DNA from: AWTP1-13 sp963770295
Lineage (GTDB): Bacteria > Pseudomonadota > Alphaproteobacteria > Rhizobiales > Hyphomicrobiaceae
Direction of reading: 5' to 3'
NCBI GenBank assembly: GCA_963770295.1
Contig: CAVYPA010000019.1
Span: 186,001-250,000 of the forward strand
DNA: 64,000 nt
The position numbers and the translations under genes are program-made. Positions 8,805-17,816 of the stretch are shown here, one piece after another (position 1 is the first letter of the stretch; the number at the start of each line of letters is the position of its first letter). Below the pieces are notes generated by a model, which had not been told where the DNA came from, searched no databases, and saw nothing but the letters and a program-made list of their open reading frames with translations.

Positions 8805-9910
8805 CGGTTGCTGCGGCAGGATAGAGCAGGCAGGCATCACCATAGGAATAGAAGCGATAGCCGGCGTCGATGGCCTGCCGATAGGCGTGTTGCATCCTCG
8901 CAAGCCCCGAAAAGGCCGCCACCAGCATGAACAGGGTCGAGCGCGGCAGGTGGAAGTTCGTCAGCATCAGATCGACGGCCTTGAAGCGGTAGCCAGGCGT
9001 GATGAACAGCTCGGTGTCGCCGGCGAACGGCGCCAGCTTGCCATCCGTCGCCGGCGGCGGTCTCCAGCAAACGCAGCGCCGTGCTGCCGACGGCGACGAC
9101 GCGCCCGCCCGCGGCGCGTAGCCGATTGAGCGCCTGCGCCGTCGTCTCGCGATTTCACCCCATTCGGCGTGCATGCGATGGCCAGCCGTATCGTCCGCCG
9201 TCACCGGCAGGAAGGTGCCGGCACCGACGTGCAGGGTGAGCGAAGTGCCGGGCAATGCCGCGTGCCTCGAGGCGGCAAACAGCGCGTGCGTGAAATGCAG
9301 GCCCGCGGTCGGTGCCGCCACCGCCCCGGCGTGGCGCGCATAGACGGTCTGATAGTCGCTCCGCGTCTTCGGCACCTGCTCGCGCCGGTTGCGATGTAGG
9401 GCGGCAGCGGCGATCACCGAGCGCCTCGATCGCTTCGTCGAGATAGGGGCCGTGCAGACTGAAGGAAAGTTCAACCTCGCCGCCCGCGCCCAAGGCGGCG
9501 ATGGTTGCCTCGAGCTGACCGAACAGACAGACGCGACCGTCGTGGCCGAAGCGGAGGCGATCGCCGGGCTTGAGGCGTTTCGCCGGCCGCGCGAAGGCCA
9601 GCGAACGGCTCTCGTCCAGGCGCTTGTGCAAATTGAAGGAGACCGCCGCACGCTGTTCCCCGCGCAGGCGCTCCCCCGTCAGGGCGGCGCGGATCACGCG
9701 GGTGTCGTTGAAAACCAAGGCGTCGCCCGGCCGCAGCAATGCGGGCAGGCGGTGCATGCTGCTGTCGGTGAAGCGCGTGCTCGCTTCCCCATCCAACGGG
9801 GCCGCCGCGTCCGGGCGCACGACCAGCAGCCGGGCGGCGTCACGCGGCTGCGCCGGCTCCAGGGCAATGCGGTCCTCGGGCAGCTTGAAATCGAAGAGGT
9901 CGGCCTTCAT
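8801..9910 (-). pseudogene. queA: S-adenosylmethionine:tRNA ribosyltransferase-isomerase, frame disrupted
   Basis: QueA builds the epoxycyclopentane ring of queuosine on preQ1-tRNA. The N-terminal 165 residues (MKADLFDFKLPEDRIA to FSLHGPYLDEAIEALG) are in one frame; a short LPPYIA block follows in a second; RSDYQTVYA, APTAGLHFTHALF and HVGAGTFLPV follow in a third; the block ETTAQALNRLRAAGGR is shifted again; and FITPGYRF to FYSYGDACLL returns to the third frame. At least five single-base shifts are needed, near 9412, 9395, 9150, 9065 and 8830. All conserved blocks survive, so this looks either like a recent pseudogene or like sequence error. The end is placed at a TGA overlapping the tgt ATG. 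Confidence 0.8.
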
Positions 9911-9966
9911 CGCCTCCATTATAGCCCATTGTCGCCCAAGGGCGCCGCCCGATACCCAAGACAGCG

Positions 9967-10015
9967 TTGCCAAGAAAGATCGACCAGGCAAGATTTGCCA
10001 AGTCAGCGTTGCCAA
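9967..10015. promoter_or_regulatory. Three phased TTGCCAA boxes upstream of queA
   Basis: TTGCCAA occurs at 9967-9973, 9995-10001 and 10009-10015, i.e. at spacings of 28 and 14 bases, all 57-105 bases upstream of the queA start on the opposite strand. Two of the copies sit in a longer match, CAGCGTTGCCAA. The regular phase suggests a repeated protein-binding site; the factor is unknown. Confidence 0.35.
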
Positions 10016-10081
10016 CAAAGCTTGGGCCTGGTCACCCCTGTTTGGCGCGCGATCGCCCTGGCCAGCCGCGCGGCGCCTGGC

Positions 10082-10831
10082 TTAGCGCGGCGAACCGGCG
10101 GCGGTGGCCACGACGTCGCGCAGGAGCCCCGCCAGCGGCTCCGGCTGCTGGCCGGTCTCGCGACGGGCGAGTTGCCTCAGCCGCGGGTCGCTGGCAGCGC
10201 GCAGGACCAGCGCGGCCTTGGCCTTGTGACCGGTGCTCGAGGCGACCGGATCGCTCTCATCGAGGCTGCCGGCGAGCGCGGCGAGGAGCCGCAGCGCGGC
10301 CGCCTCGCGGCCGGTTGCCATGAAGTGCGCCACGACCATGTCCAAGACCACGCCGGCCTCGTCGAAGGGAAACGACAGGGTGGCCCGCGCGTCGGGCGCG
10401 GCCAATAGCGTTTCGATCTCCAGCGCGCGCGCCGGGACCAAACGCTTGAGGAGCGTCAGCTGCCGGCGCCATTGGGGCAGGCCCGACAGCACAATAGCCT
10501 GAGCCAGGAGGCGTTGTTTGGCCGGCGCCGCCTCGGCGATGCTGTCGCTGAAAAGCGTGGCCAGGCTTTCGTCCTCGCCAATCAGCGCCGCCAAGAAGGC
10601 GGCAGCCGGCTGCAACCGCGCCTCCGCGTCGAGAGCTCTCCAAGCGCCACCAGCGCGTCGATGGCCTGGGCAATGCGGGCAATGCGCTCCGGCTCGGGTT
10701 TGAGATGGTAGTGCGCCATCCAGGAATTCGACGGCGGCCAGATCGGCGAAGGCCGCGGGCGAGCTAACACCGCGCCAGCCGCTCCCCAGCCAGAGGCCGG
10801 CGGCCAGCGCGAAGCCGAGCCAAAAGCTCAT
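10082..10831 (-). CDS. Unknown protein with N-terminal membrane anchor or signal, frame disrupted
   Basis: The product begins with a hydrophobic segment (MSFWLGFALAAGLWLG) that could be a signal or anchor, and continues as an all-helical protein with Leu/Ala-rich repeats, for example AAAFLAALIGEDESLATLF and KQRLLAQAIVLSGLPQWRR. Between about 10720 and 10630 the sensible reading moves to another frame, giving HYHLKPEPERIARIAQAIDA, and then returns; two compensating one-base shifts explain this. I do not recognise the family; a superhelical repeat fold is possible. It lies upstream of queA on the same strand. Confidence 0.6.
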   Translation of the reverse strand: MSFWLGFALAAGLWLGSGWRGVSSPAAFADLAAVEFLDGALPSQTRAGAHCPHCPGHRRAGGAWRALDAEARLQPAAAFLAALIGEDESLATLFSDSIAEAAPAKQRLLAQAIVLSGLPQWRRQLTLLKRLVPARALEIETLLAAPDARATLSFPFDEAGVVLDMVVAHFMATGREAAALRLLAALAGSLDESDPVASSTGHKAKAALVLRAASDPRLRQLARRETGQQPEPLAGLLRDVVATAAGSPR

Positions 10832-10994
10832 CAGATAGCGCACGCGAGCACCCCCTCGCGCGCCCTGCCCGCAAGGACGCAGCCGCACATCCCGCCAAAC
10901 GTGGGCCGAAGCAGACGGAGCAAAACAAGGTTGACGAAGGCTAAAAGCCCGGCCAGGCGGCGGCGCCAGCGTTAAGGTCTCTCAGGGGTCCGGC

Positions 10995-11474
10995 TCAGGC
11001 GCCAGCGTCGGCTGCCACCTTCAGTGAACGGATCTTATCGGGCTTTGCCACCGGTTCGCCGCGCTCGAGTTTGTCGATGTTCTCCATGCCCTCGAGAACC
11101 TTGCCCCAGACCGTGTATTTGTTGTCGAGGAAGCTGGCGTCGTCGAAGCAGATGAAGAACTGGCTATTGGCGCTGTCGGGTCGGGTCGAGCGCGCCATCG
11201 AACACACCCCGCGCAGGTGTTTCTCGGCATTGAACTCGGCCTTGAGGTCGGGATAATTCGACCCGCCCATGCCCGAGCCCTCGGGGCAGCCGGTCTGCGC
11301 CATGAAGCCGTCGATCACACGGTGAAAGACAACCCCGTCATAAAAACCTTCGCGCGCCAACTTCTTGATACGTTCAACGTGCTTGGGCGCCAGATCCGGC
11401 CTAAGCCCGATCACAACCTTGCCCTTGCTGGTTTCCATGATCAACGTGTTCTCAGGATCTTTGATGCTGGTCAT
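10995..11474 (-). CDS. Cytoplasmic cyclophilin-type peptidyl-prolyl isomerase
   Basis: A 159-residue cyclophilin that speeds cis-trans isomerisation of Xaa-Pro bonds. It has the core motifs FHRVIDGFMAQTGCPEG near residue 50 and the SANSQFFICFDD block near residue 100. There is no signal peptide when the start is placed at 11474 (MTSIKDPENTL), unlike the neighbouring paralogue at 11527-12063, so this is the cytoplasmic member. The two genes are 52 bases apart on the same strand and arose by duplication. Confidence 0.93.
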   Translation of the reverse strand: MTSIKDPENTLIMETSKGKVVIGLRPDLAPKHVERIKKLAREGFYDGVVFHRVIDGFMAQTGCPEGSGMGGSNYPDLKAEFNAEKHLRGVCSMARSTRPDSANSQFFICFDDASFLDNKYTVWGKVLEGMENIDKLERGEPVAKPDKIRSLKVAADAGA

Positions 11475-11526
11475 GCGTAACTCCAGGTTGCTTGCCGATG
11501 CCATGGCGCGGCGGCGCGATGGGGCG

Positions 11527-12063
11527 TCACTTCTTGTCCGCCAGCAGGTAGACTTTCTGCATTTTGTCGGGTTGTGGCGGCGGCTCGCCGCGCGCAATTT
11601 TTTCGACATTGTCCATGCCGTCGATCACCTCGCCCCACAGCGTATATTGACCCGTGAGCTGCCGGCAGCCGTCGCCGAAGCAGATGAAGAACTGGCTGTT
11701 GGCGCTATTGGGATTGCTCGTGCGCGCGGCACCAACGCTGCCGCGTTTGAAGGGCTCGCTGCTGAACTCGGCCGGCAGGTTCGGCAGTTTCGAGCCGCCC
11801 GAGCCGGTCCCCGTCGGGTCGCCCGTCTGCGCCATGAAGCCTGCAATCACGCGATGGAAGAGGATGCCATCGTAAAAGCCCTGCTTGGCGAGCTGCTTGA
11901 TCTGCGCCACATGCTTCGGCGCCAAGTCGGGCCTGAGCTTGATACGAATGGGACCCTTGGTGGTCTCGATCACCAGCGTATTCTGCGGATCGGTCCCCTG
12001 CGCGTCCACGAGCGAAACCGAAGCGAAGAGGATAAGGGCAAAGCCCAGCAACGAGCGGATCAC
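11527..12063 (-). CDS. Periplasmic cyclophilin-type peptidyl-prolyl isomerase
   Basis: A 178-residue cyclophilin with an N-terminal signal peptide (VIRSLLGFALILFASVSLVDAQG, written here in parts: VIRSLLGFAL then ILFASVSLVDAQ), so it acts in the periplasm. The catalytic region FHRVIAGFMAQTGDPTG and the SANSQFFICFGDG block are present. I chose the GTG at 12063 because GGGAG lies seven bases upstream and the signal peptide then begins correctly; the longer ATG reading would bury the signal. It is upstream of the cytoplasmic paralogue. Confidence 0.9.
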   Translation of the reverse strand: MIRSLLGFALILFASVSLVDAQGTDPQNTLVIETTKGPIRIKLRPDLAPKHVAQIKQLAKQGFYDGILFHRVIAGFMAQTGDPTGTGSGGSKLPNLPAEFSSEPFKRGSVGAARTSNPNSANSQFFICFGDGCRQLTGQYTLWGEVIDGMDNVEKIARGEPPPQPDKMQKVYLLADKK

Positions 12064-12261
12064 GGAAAGGCTCCCGTTAGCGTTGGAAAAGAGATCGGGT
12101 CGTGGTGCTAGTTGAGGGTGCACCGAAGACGGGGCGAATGATCCCGCCCTTGTGGCCCTTCTAGGCCAGGATGGCGGGCAAGGAAACCTCTTTGCGCGCC
12201 CTGCCACGCTACGGCTTAAGCCCGCCGAAACCGCAAGCGGCCATCCGGGCCACCTCGGCGT

Positions 12262-12771
12262 TTAAGGCTTTTGCCTTTGCGCCACCTTGGCCTTGAGTTT
12301 GCGCGCCACGGCCGGGGCCACGAACTTGGAGACGTCGCCGCCCATTAGCCCGATCTGCCGCACCAGGGTTCCCGTAATGTGCCGCACCGGGGGGCTCGCG
12401 GGGAGAAACACCGTCTGAATAGCGGGTGCCATGGCACCGTTCATCCCGGCCATCTGCATTTCATAGTCGAAGTCGCTGCCATCGCGCAGACCGCGAAAGA
12501 TCAGGCTGGCGCCGGCCGCGGCGGCGGCTGCCACCGTGAGGTTGTCGAAGGTGACGATCTCGATTTTGCAACCCGTGGCCTTGGCGATCGGCGCCGTTTC
12601 CGCCTTGAGGAGCTCGATCTTCTCGGCAACGGCGAACAGCGGCGTCTTGCCGGGGTGCACCCCAACCCCGACCACGAGCGTGTCGACCATGCGGGCGGCC
12701 CGCTCGATCACGTCGCGGTGTCCGTTGGTCACCGGATCGAATGAGCCCGAGGTAAAGCCGATCCGCTTCAT
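12262..12771 (-). CDS. coaD: Pantetheine-phosphate adenylyltransferase
   Basis: CoaD transfers AMP from ATP to 4'-phosphopantetheine, the penultimate step of coenzyme A synthesis. The 169-residue length is standard. The nucleotidyltransferase motif GSFDPVTNGHRDVI (T/HxGH) is at residues 8-21, and RGLRDGSDFDYEMQMAGMN lies near residue 95. The start at 12771 places the first strand (MKRIGFTSGSF) at the N terminus. It follows gyrA in the common rhizobial order, here separated by a LysE exporter and a haem protein. Confidence 0.96.
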   Translation of the reverse strand: MKRIGFTSGSFDPVTNGHRDVIERAARMVDTLVVGVGVHPGKTPLFAVAEKIELLKAETAPIAKATGCKIEIVTFDNLTVAAAAAAGASLIFRGLRDGSDFDYEMQMAGMNGAMAPAIQTVFLPASPPVRHITGTLVRQIGLMGGDVSKFVAPAVARKLKAKVAQRQKP

Positions 12772-12868
12772 TGCCCAGGCCCCCGCCGATGCGTCTGCCA
12801 GTGTCCCCGCCAATTGCCTCCTCGCACGCTCGGGCTCCTTTCGATTGTCGTGGCCGCAACGTACCCGG

Positions 12869-13486
12869 TCATGGCCGCCGCATGGTCGCCAGGATGGCGC
12901 CCCCGAGCAACAGGAGGACGCCGGCGGCCCCATCGAGGAAGCGCAGCCGCGCCAGACTAAAGCGCGTGCGGGCGCGGGCAAGCGCTAGGGTGTAGCCCAC
13001 ATCCACCGCCGCCAGCACGAGCACGAACAAGGTGGCCAGCACGGTGAGTTGCCCGACTGCGTCACCTTTCGGATCGATGAACTGGGGCAGGAACGCGCCA
13101 AGGAACAACATCACCTTCGGGTTCGACATGCTGACGAGGAGCCCCTGCAGGAAGCAATTGCCGCGCGAGACCGACGGCGCGCTGTGCGCGCGCTCGGCTT
13201 TCCAGAATTGCCACAGTTGGCGCGCCCCGAGCCAGACCAGGTAAAGCGCGCCCGCAAAGCGCACGACGTCAAACCATTCGGACAGGAAGACCATGACCGA
13301 GCTCATGCCCATGACGGCGGCAGCGACCAGCAAGGCCAACCCTGTGGTGGTGCCGGCCAAGGTGAAAAGGCCCGCTGCAAGGCCGGTGCTGAGCGTATTG
13401 GCGACGATCAAGGACATGTTGGGCCCGGGCGTCAGGCCGAGCAGCAGGCAGGCGGCGATGAAGGCAATCAGCACTTCCACGGTCAT
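12869..13486 (-). CDS. LysE-family translocator
   Basis: The product (205 residues) is a small inner-membrane exporter of the LysE/RhtB superfamily with about six helices and the family's early motif GLTPGPNMSLIVANTLS (residues about 15-31). Members export amino acids such as lysine, threonine or homoserine lactone; the substrate cannot be told here. The ATG at 13486 gives the usual N terminus; a GTG at 13510 would add eight residues. Confidence 0.88.
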   Translation of the reverse strand: MTVEVLIAFIAACLLLGLTPGPNMSLIVANTLSTGLAAGLFTLAGTTTGLALLVAAAVMGMSSVMVFLSEWFDVVRFAGALYLVWLGARQLWQFWKAERAHSAPSVSRGNCFLQGLLVSMSNPKVMLFLGAFLPQFIDPKGDAVGQLTVLATLFVLVLAAVDVGYTLALARARTRFSLARLRFLDGAAGVLLLLGGAILATMRRP

Positions 13487-13685
13487 AGCGGACGGGCTTT
13501 CCTCAAGCACTTTCCAGATTATGCAAGCAACGGCAAAGCCCTAGCGCCAAGCCGCGCTCGCGGCAAGCGCGGCGCACCGGCACCACTCACGTAAATTTCA
13601 TGCAGGAGGATGCTCGGGCGATGATCCGAAGCCTCGCGCAGCCCGTATGCTGTAGGCGGAACGATTATCGAGGGGAGGAAACACC

Positions 13686-14204
13686 ATGAAAACGTTGCCA
13701 ATCGTTGCCACGCTCAGCTTGGCCGCCGTGGCGCTGACCGTCGGCGTCCGCGCTGGTGGCGAAAAGATCGCTTTTCCCGAGAACTACGCCAAGGGCGTGC
13801 TCTACACCACCGTTGATCGCCCGGACAACAAGCAGTATCGGGAGCTCTATGCGACGCCGGAAGCCATCGCCGCCGTGAAGGCGGGGCAACCGATCCCGAG
13901 CGGCAGCGTCCTCACGCTGGTGCAGCACAAGGCCAAACTCGACGCCGACGGCAATCCGGAACGAGACGCCAACGGCCGCTTCATCAAGGGCGAGCTCGTC
14001 GGCTACACGGTCATGGAGAAGCGAGCCGGTTGGGGCAGCGAGTATCCCGAGGAGATTCGCAACGGCGAGTGGGAGTACCAGGCCTTCAAGGCCGACAAAA
14101 CCGTGAACGACAAGGCCAACCTGAAGAACTGCTTCACCTGCCACAAGCCGCTCGACAAGCAGGATTTCGTGTTTTCCTTCCAGGCCATGAAGAACGCCAA
14201 GTGA
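13686..14204 (+). CDS. Secreted cytochrome P460-type haem protein
   Basis: The 172-residue protein starts with a signal peptide (MKTLPIVATLSLAAVALTVG, cleavage near residue 23) and ends with a haem c site CFTCH at residues 149-153. The sequence between resembles the cytochrome P460 family (FPENYAKGVLYTTVDRPDNKQ), whose members oxidise hydroxylamine or act in nitrogen-oxide handling; closely related P460-fold proteins have unknown roles, so the reaction is uncertain. A GAGGGGAGG run precedes the ATG. It stands alone between a minus-strand exporter and convergent gyrA. Confidence 0.8.
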   Translation: MKTLPIVATLSLAAVALTVGVRAGGEKIAFPENYAKGVLYTTVDRPDNKQYRELYATPEAIAAVKAGQPIPSGSVLTLVQHKAKLDADGNPERDANGRFIKGELVGYTVMEKRAGWGSEYPEEIRNGEWEYQAFKADKTVNDKANLKNCFTCHKPLDKQDFVFSFQAMKNAK

Positions 14205-14242
14205 GCCGCGCTCGCGCGCGGCGCACTGCCGGCAGGCGCCAA

Positions 14243-14269
14243 CGCGGGGCCTCTCTTTTGGGCCCCGCG
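14243..14269. terminator. Hairpin between convergent P460 gene and gyrA
   Basis: CGCGGGGCC at 14243-14251 pairs with GGCCCCGCG at 14261-14269 around a nine-base loop (TCTCTTTTG). There is no T run on either side, so it may be only part of a terminator. Confidence 0.5.
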
Positions 14270-14292
14270 CGCAAGCCTTGGCCGGCCCCGGC

Positions 14293-17062
14293 TTAGACGT
14301 TGGGCTCGGTCTCGGCGGTGCCGTTGCCGCCGTTGGCCTCGCCATTGCCGTCTTCGGGGATGCGCTCCACGGAGACCACTTTTTCGTCCTCGTCGGTGCG
14401 GAAGATGCGCACCCCCTGGACGTTGCGCCCGGCGATGCGCACATCATCGACCGGGCACCGGATCAGCTTGCCGCCGTCCGTGACCAGCATGATTTGGTCG
14501 CTTTCCTCCACCGGGAAGGAGGCCACCAGACGCCCGTTACGCTCATTGGCGATCATGGCCGTGATGCCTTTGCCGCCACGGCCGGAAATGCGGTACTCAT
14601 AGGACGATGAGCGCTTGCCGAAGCCCCGTTCCGAGACGGTCAGCACGAACTGCTCACGCGCACCAAGCTCGGCGTACCGCTCCGGGCTCAAGTCCACGGC
14701 TTCCTCGGTTTCTTCGGCCTCCACCTCGGCGGTGGGTTCGATCCCCACATCGGCCTCGGCGCCCTGCGCACGGCGCACGGCAAGGGCTTGCTTGATGTAG
14801 GCGGCCCGCTCGCCCGGGGTCGCTTCGACGTGACGCAGGATCGCCATCGAGATCACCTCATCACCCTCATCGAGGCGAATGCCGCGGACACCCGTTGAGT
14901 CGCGGCCCTTGAACAGGCGCACGTCCTCGACGGGAAAGCGAATGCAGCGCCCGCCGGCTGTCGTCAGCAACACGTTGTCTGACGGGGCGCAGATCGCCAC
15001 GCGCACGATGCGATCGCCCTCCTCGAGCTTCATGGCGATCTTACCGTTACGATTGATGTTTTCGAAATCGGCGAGGCTGTTGCGACGCACGCTGCCGCTG
15101 CGGGTCGCAAACATCAGCTCCAGACTGCCCCAGGTCTTCTCCCCTTCCGGTAACGGCAAAATCGAGGTGATGCTCTCGCCTTCGGTGAGCGGCAGCAGAT
15201 TGACGAGCGCCTTGCCCAGCGATTGCGGCGTTGCCGCCGGCAGCCGCCACACCTTCATGCGGTAGACCATACCGCGCGAGGAAAAGAACAACACCGGCGT
15301 GTGTGTCGAGGCGATAAAGATCTGCGTGACCACATCCTCTTCGCGCGTGGACATGCCGGACCGGCCCTTGCCGCCGCGACGCTGGGCGCGATAGGTGGAG
15401 AGCGGCACACGCTTGATGTAGCCGCGGTGGCTGACCGTCACCACGACATCCTCGCGCTGAATTAGATCCTCGTCCTCGAGCTCGCCCTCCATTTCGACGA
15501 TTTCGGTGAGGCGCGGGGTGGCAAACTCCGCCTTGATGGCTCCCAGTTCCTGCTTGATCAGGTCGACGATCCGGGCGCGCGAGGCGAGGATCGCCAGGTA
15601 CTCTTTAATTTCTTCGCCGAGCTTCTTCAGCTCATCGCCGATTTCATCACGGCCGAGCGCGGTCAGGCGTTGCAGGCGCAGGTCGAGAATGGCGCGCGCC
15701 TGCTCGTCGCTGAGCTTGATGGTTCCCGCGGCCGTCAGCTTGTGGCGTGGGTCGGCGATCAAATCGACCAGCGGCCCGATGTCCCGCGCCGGCCAATCGC
15801 GGGCCATCATCTGCTCGCGCGCTGCGGCGGGACTAGGGGCCGAGCGGATCAGTCGGATCATCTCATCGATGTTGGCAACGGCAACCGCAAGGCCCACCAA
15901 GACGTGGGCGCGGTCGCGCGACCTGCCGAGCAGATACTTGGTGCGGCGGGAGACCACCTCCTCACGGAAGCTCGTGAAGGACGCAATCATGTCCTTGAGA
16001 TTGAGCTGCTCGGGTCGACCGCCGTTGATGGCCAGCATGTTGGCACCAAAGGTGGTCTGCAGATCGGAAAAGCGCCACAGCTGATTCAGAACCACGTCGG
16101 CCACGGCATCTCGCTTGAGCTCGATGACGATGCGCATGCCCTCGCGGCTCGAACTCGTCCCAGAGATCGGAAATGCCTTCAATGCGTTTCTCGCGCACCT
16201 GCTCGGCGATCTTCTCGATCAGGACGCGCTTGTTCACCTGGTAGGGAATGGCCGTGACGATCAGCGCCTCGCGGTCCTTGCGAATCTCCTCCACGTGCAC
16301 CTTGGCGCGCATGAGGATCGAGCCGCGGCCCTTATGGTAGGCCCCCAAGATGCCGACCCGACCGAGGATGAGCCCGCCGGTGGGAAAATCCGGACCCGGG
16401 ATGAGCTGGCATAGCTCCTCGAGCGTGATCTCGGGATTGTCGAGGTGCGCGATGCAGGCATCGACGACTTCGCCCAGATTGTGCGGGGGAATGTTGGTCG
16501 CCATGCCGACGGCAATGCCACCCGAACCGTTGATGAGCAGGTTCGGAAACTTGGCCGGCAGCACCACTGGCTCCTTGAGCGAGCCGTCATAGTTCTCGCG
16601 GAAATCGACCGTGTCCTTGTCGAGATCGTCGAGCAGACTGCCGGCAACCTTGGTAAGCCGGCACTCCGTGTAGCGCTCGGCCGCGGGAGGGTCGCCGTCG
16701 ACCGAGCCGAAGTTGCCCTGCCCATCCACCAAGGTAAGGCGCATGGAGAAATTCTGCGCCATGCGCACGAGGGCGTCGTAGATCGGGGCGTTGCCGTGCG
16801 GGTGATACTTACCCATGACCTCGCCCACGACGCGGGCGCTCTTGACGTACTTCTTGTTCCACTCGAGGCCAAGCTCGTGCATGCCGAACAGGATGCGCCG
16901 ATGTACCGGCTTGAGCCCGTCACGCACGTCGGGCAACGCCCGGCTGATGATCACGCTCATGGCGTAATCGAGGTAGGAGCGCTTCATTTCGTCCGTGATC
17001 GAGACCGGCCGGATGTCGGGCGGGCCTTTGTCACCGGGCGCGGCTTTGTCGTGGTCCGCCAC
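14293..17062 (-). CDS. gyrA: DNA gyrase subunit A (one-base insertion in the sequence)
   Basis: GyrA cuts and rejoins DNA during negative supercoiling and is essential. The N-terminal part is in one frame (SYLDYAMSVIISRALPDVRDG, GKYHPHGNAPIYD, active-site Tyr in ERYTECRLTK) and the rest in another (SREGMRIVIELKRDA onward, GyrA box QRRGGKGRSG). The two join at about 16150, where GAGTTCGAGC carries one T too many; with it removed the product is about 922 residues, a normal length. I chose the GTG at 17062 because AGAGG lies nine bases upstream; an ATG at 17236 would add 58 residues unlike any GyrA. The position equal to E. coli Ser83 is Ala, common in alphaproteobacteria and linked to low quinolone sensitivity. 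Confidence 0.95.
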
Positions 17063-17245
17063 GGGGAACTGCCTCTTGCTGGTGCTGAAAAAAAGGCGCG
17101 AGAACGAGAAGGATGAGGCTGCCGGCACCACCGCCGCTGGCGGCGCAACGCGGCTCTGCAAGGGGCCTTGATAGCCCAGCCCGGGGGCCGGAGCAACAGG
17201 CCTCACCGCCGCCGTACGCGGGAGATTTATTTGCATAAAATCAAT

Positions 17246-17791
17246 ATGTTAAGAGCGGCTCTGAGCGTCGCTTCGCCGGCCCTTGCCGCCGCCGGACAGC
17301 CCCCGCCGCGAAAGCTCGATCGGGTGCTGCTGGCCTCCCCGCCGACAAGGCCCTATCAATCGCTTTCTCACCTCACCCGGAGCGCCGCCTTGGGCCTCGT
17401 CTGGATCGCCTACCTAATAGGAGCGCTGTCCCTGCTTGCCGGCGCCATCGCCTGCGAGGGCGCGCAATCGCGCCGCTTTACGGCGCAAGCCATCGAAGCC
17501 CTGACGGGCGACCGCACGCCGCTCACGGAAACGCGCTGGCTCGTCCTGCTCGTCGGCCTTCTGCTCTTCGCCGGCGGCCTGGCGCTGTGCGCGCTCAGCC
17601 GCTGGGCCGCCCCGATCTTTATCCTCGGCACACTTCTGGCCACGGGATATCTGCTCTACGCCTCACGCGTGCTGCCCCCCACCGATGCGGCGCAGGCGCA
17701 GGGACGTCGGCGCACCATCACGGCGATATATCTTTACGCGGCCGCCACCGCCCTGGTGCTGTGGTTGGAAAGCCAGGGTGTGCTGAGCTGA
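17246..17791 (+). CDS. Small membrane protein of unknown function
   Basis: A protein of about 181 residues with four likely membrane helices, at ALGLVWIAYLIGALSLLAGA, WLVLLVGLLLFAGGLALCAL, WAAPIFILGTLLATGYLLYA and TAIYLYAAATALVLWLES. No known motif is seen. The start is uncertain: the ATG at 17246 has no Shine-Dalgarno site, and an earlier one at 17168 adds a basic stretch. It is divergent from gyrA. Strong hydrophobic periodicity and normal codon use support a real gene. Confidence 0.55.
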   Translation: MLRAALSVASPALAAAGQPPPRKLDRVLLASPPTRPYQSLSHLTRSAALGLVWIAYLIGALSLLAGAIACEGAQSRRFTAQAIEALTGDRTPLTETRWLVLLVGLLLFAGGLALCALSRWAAPIFILGTLLATGYLLYASRVLPPTDAAQAQGRRRTITAIYLYAAATALVLWLESQGVLS

Positions 17792-17816
17792 ACTCTGAGC
17801 TCATCAGGCGCCGGCT

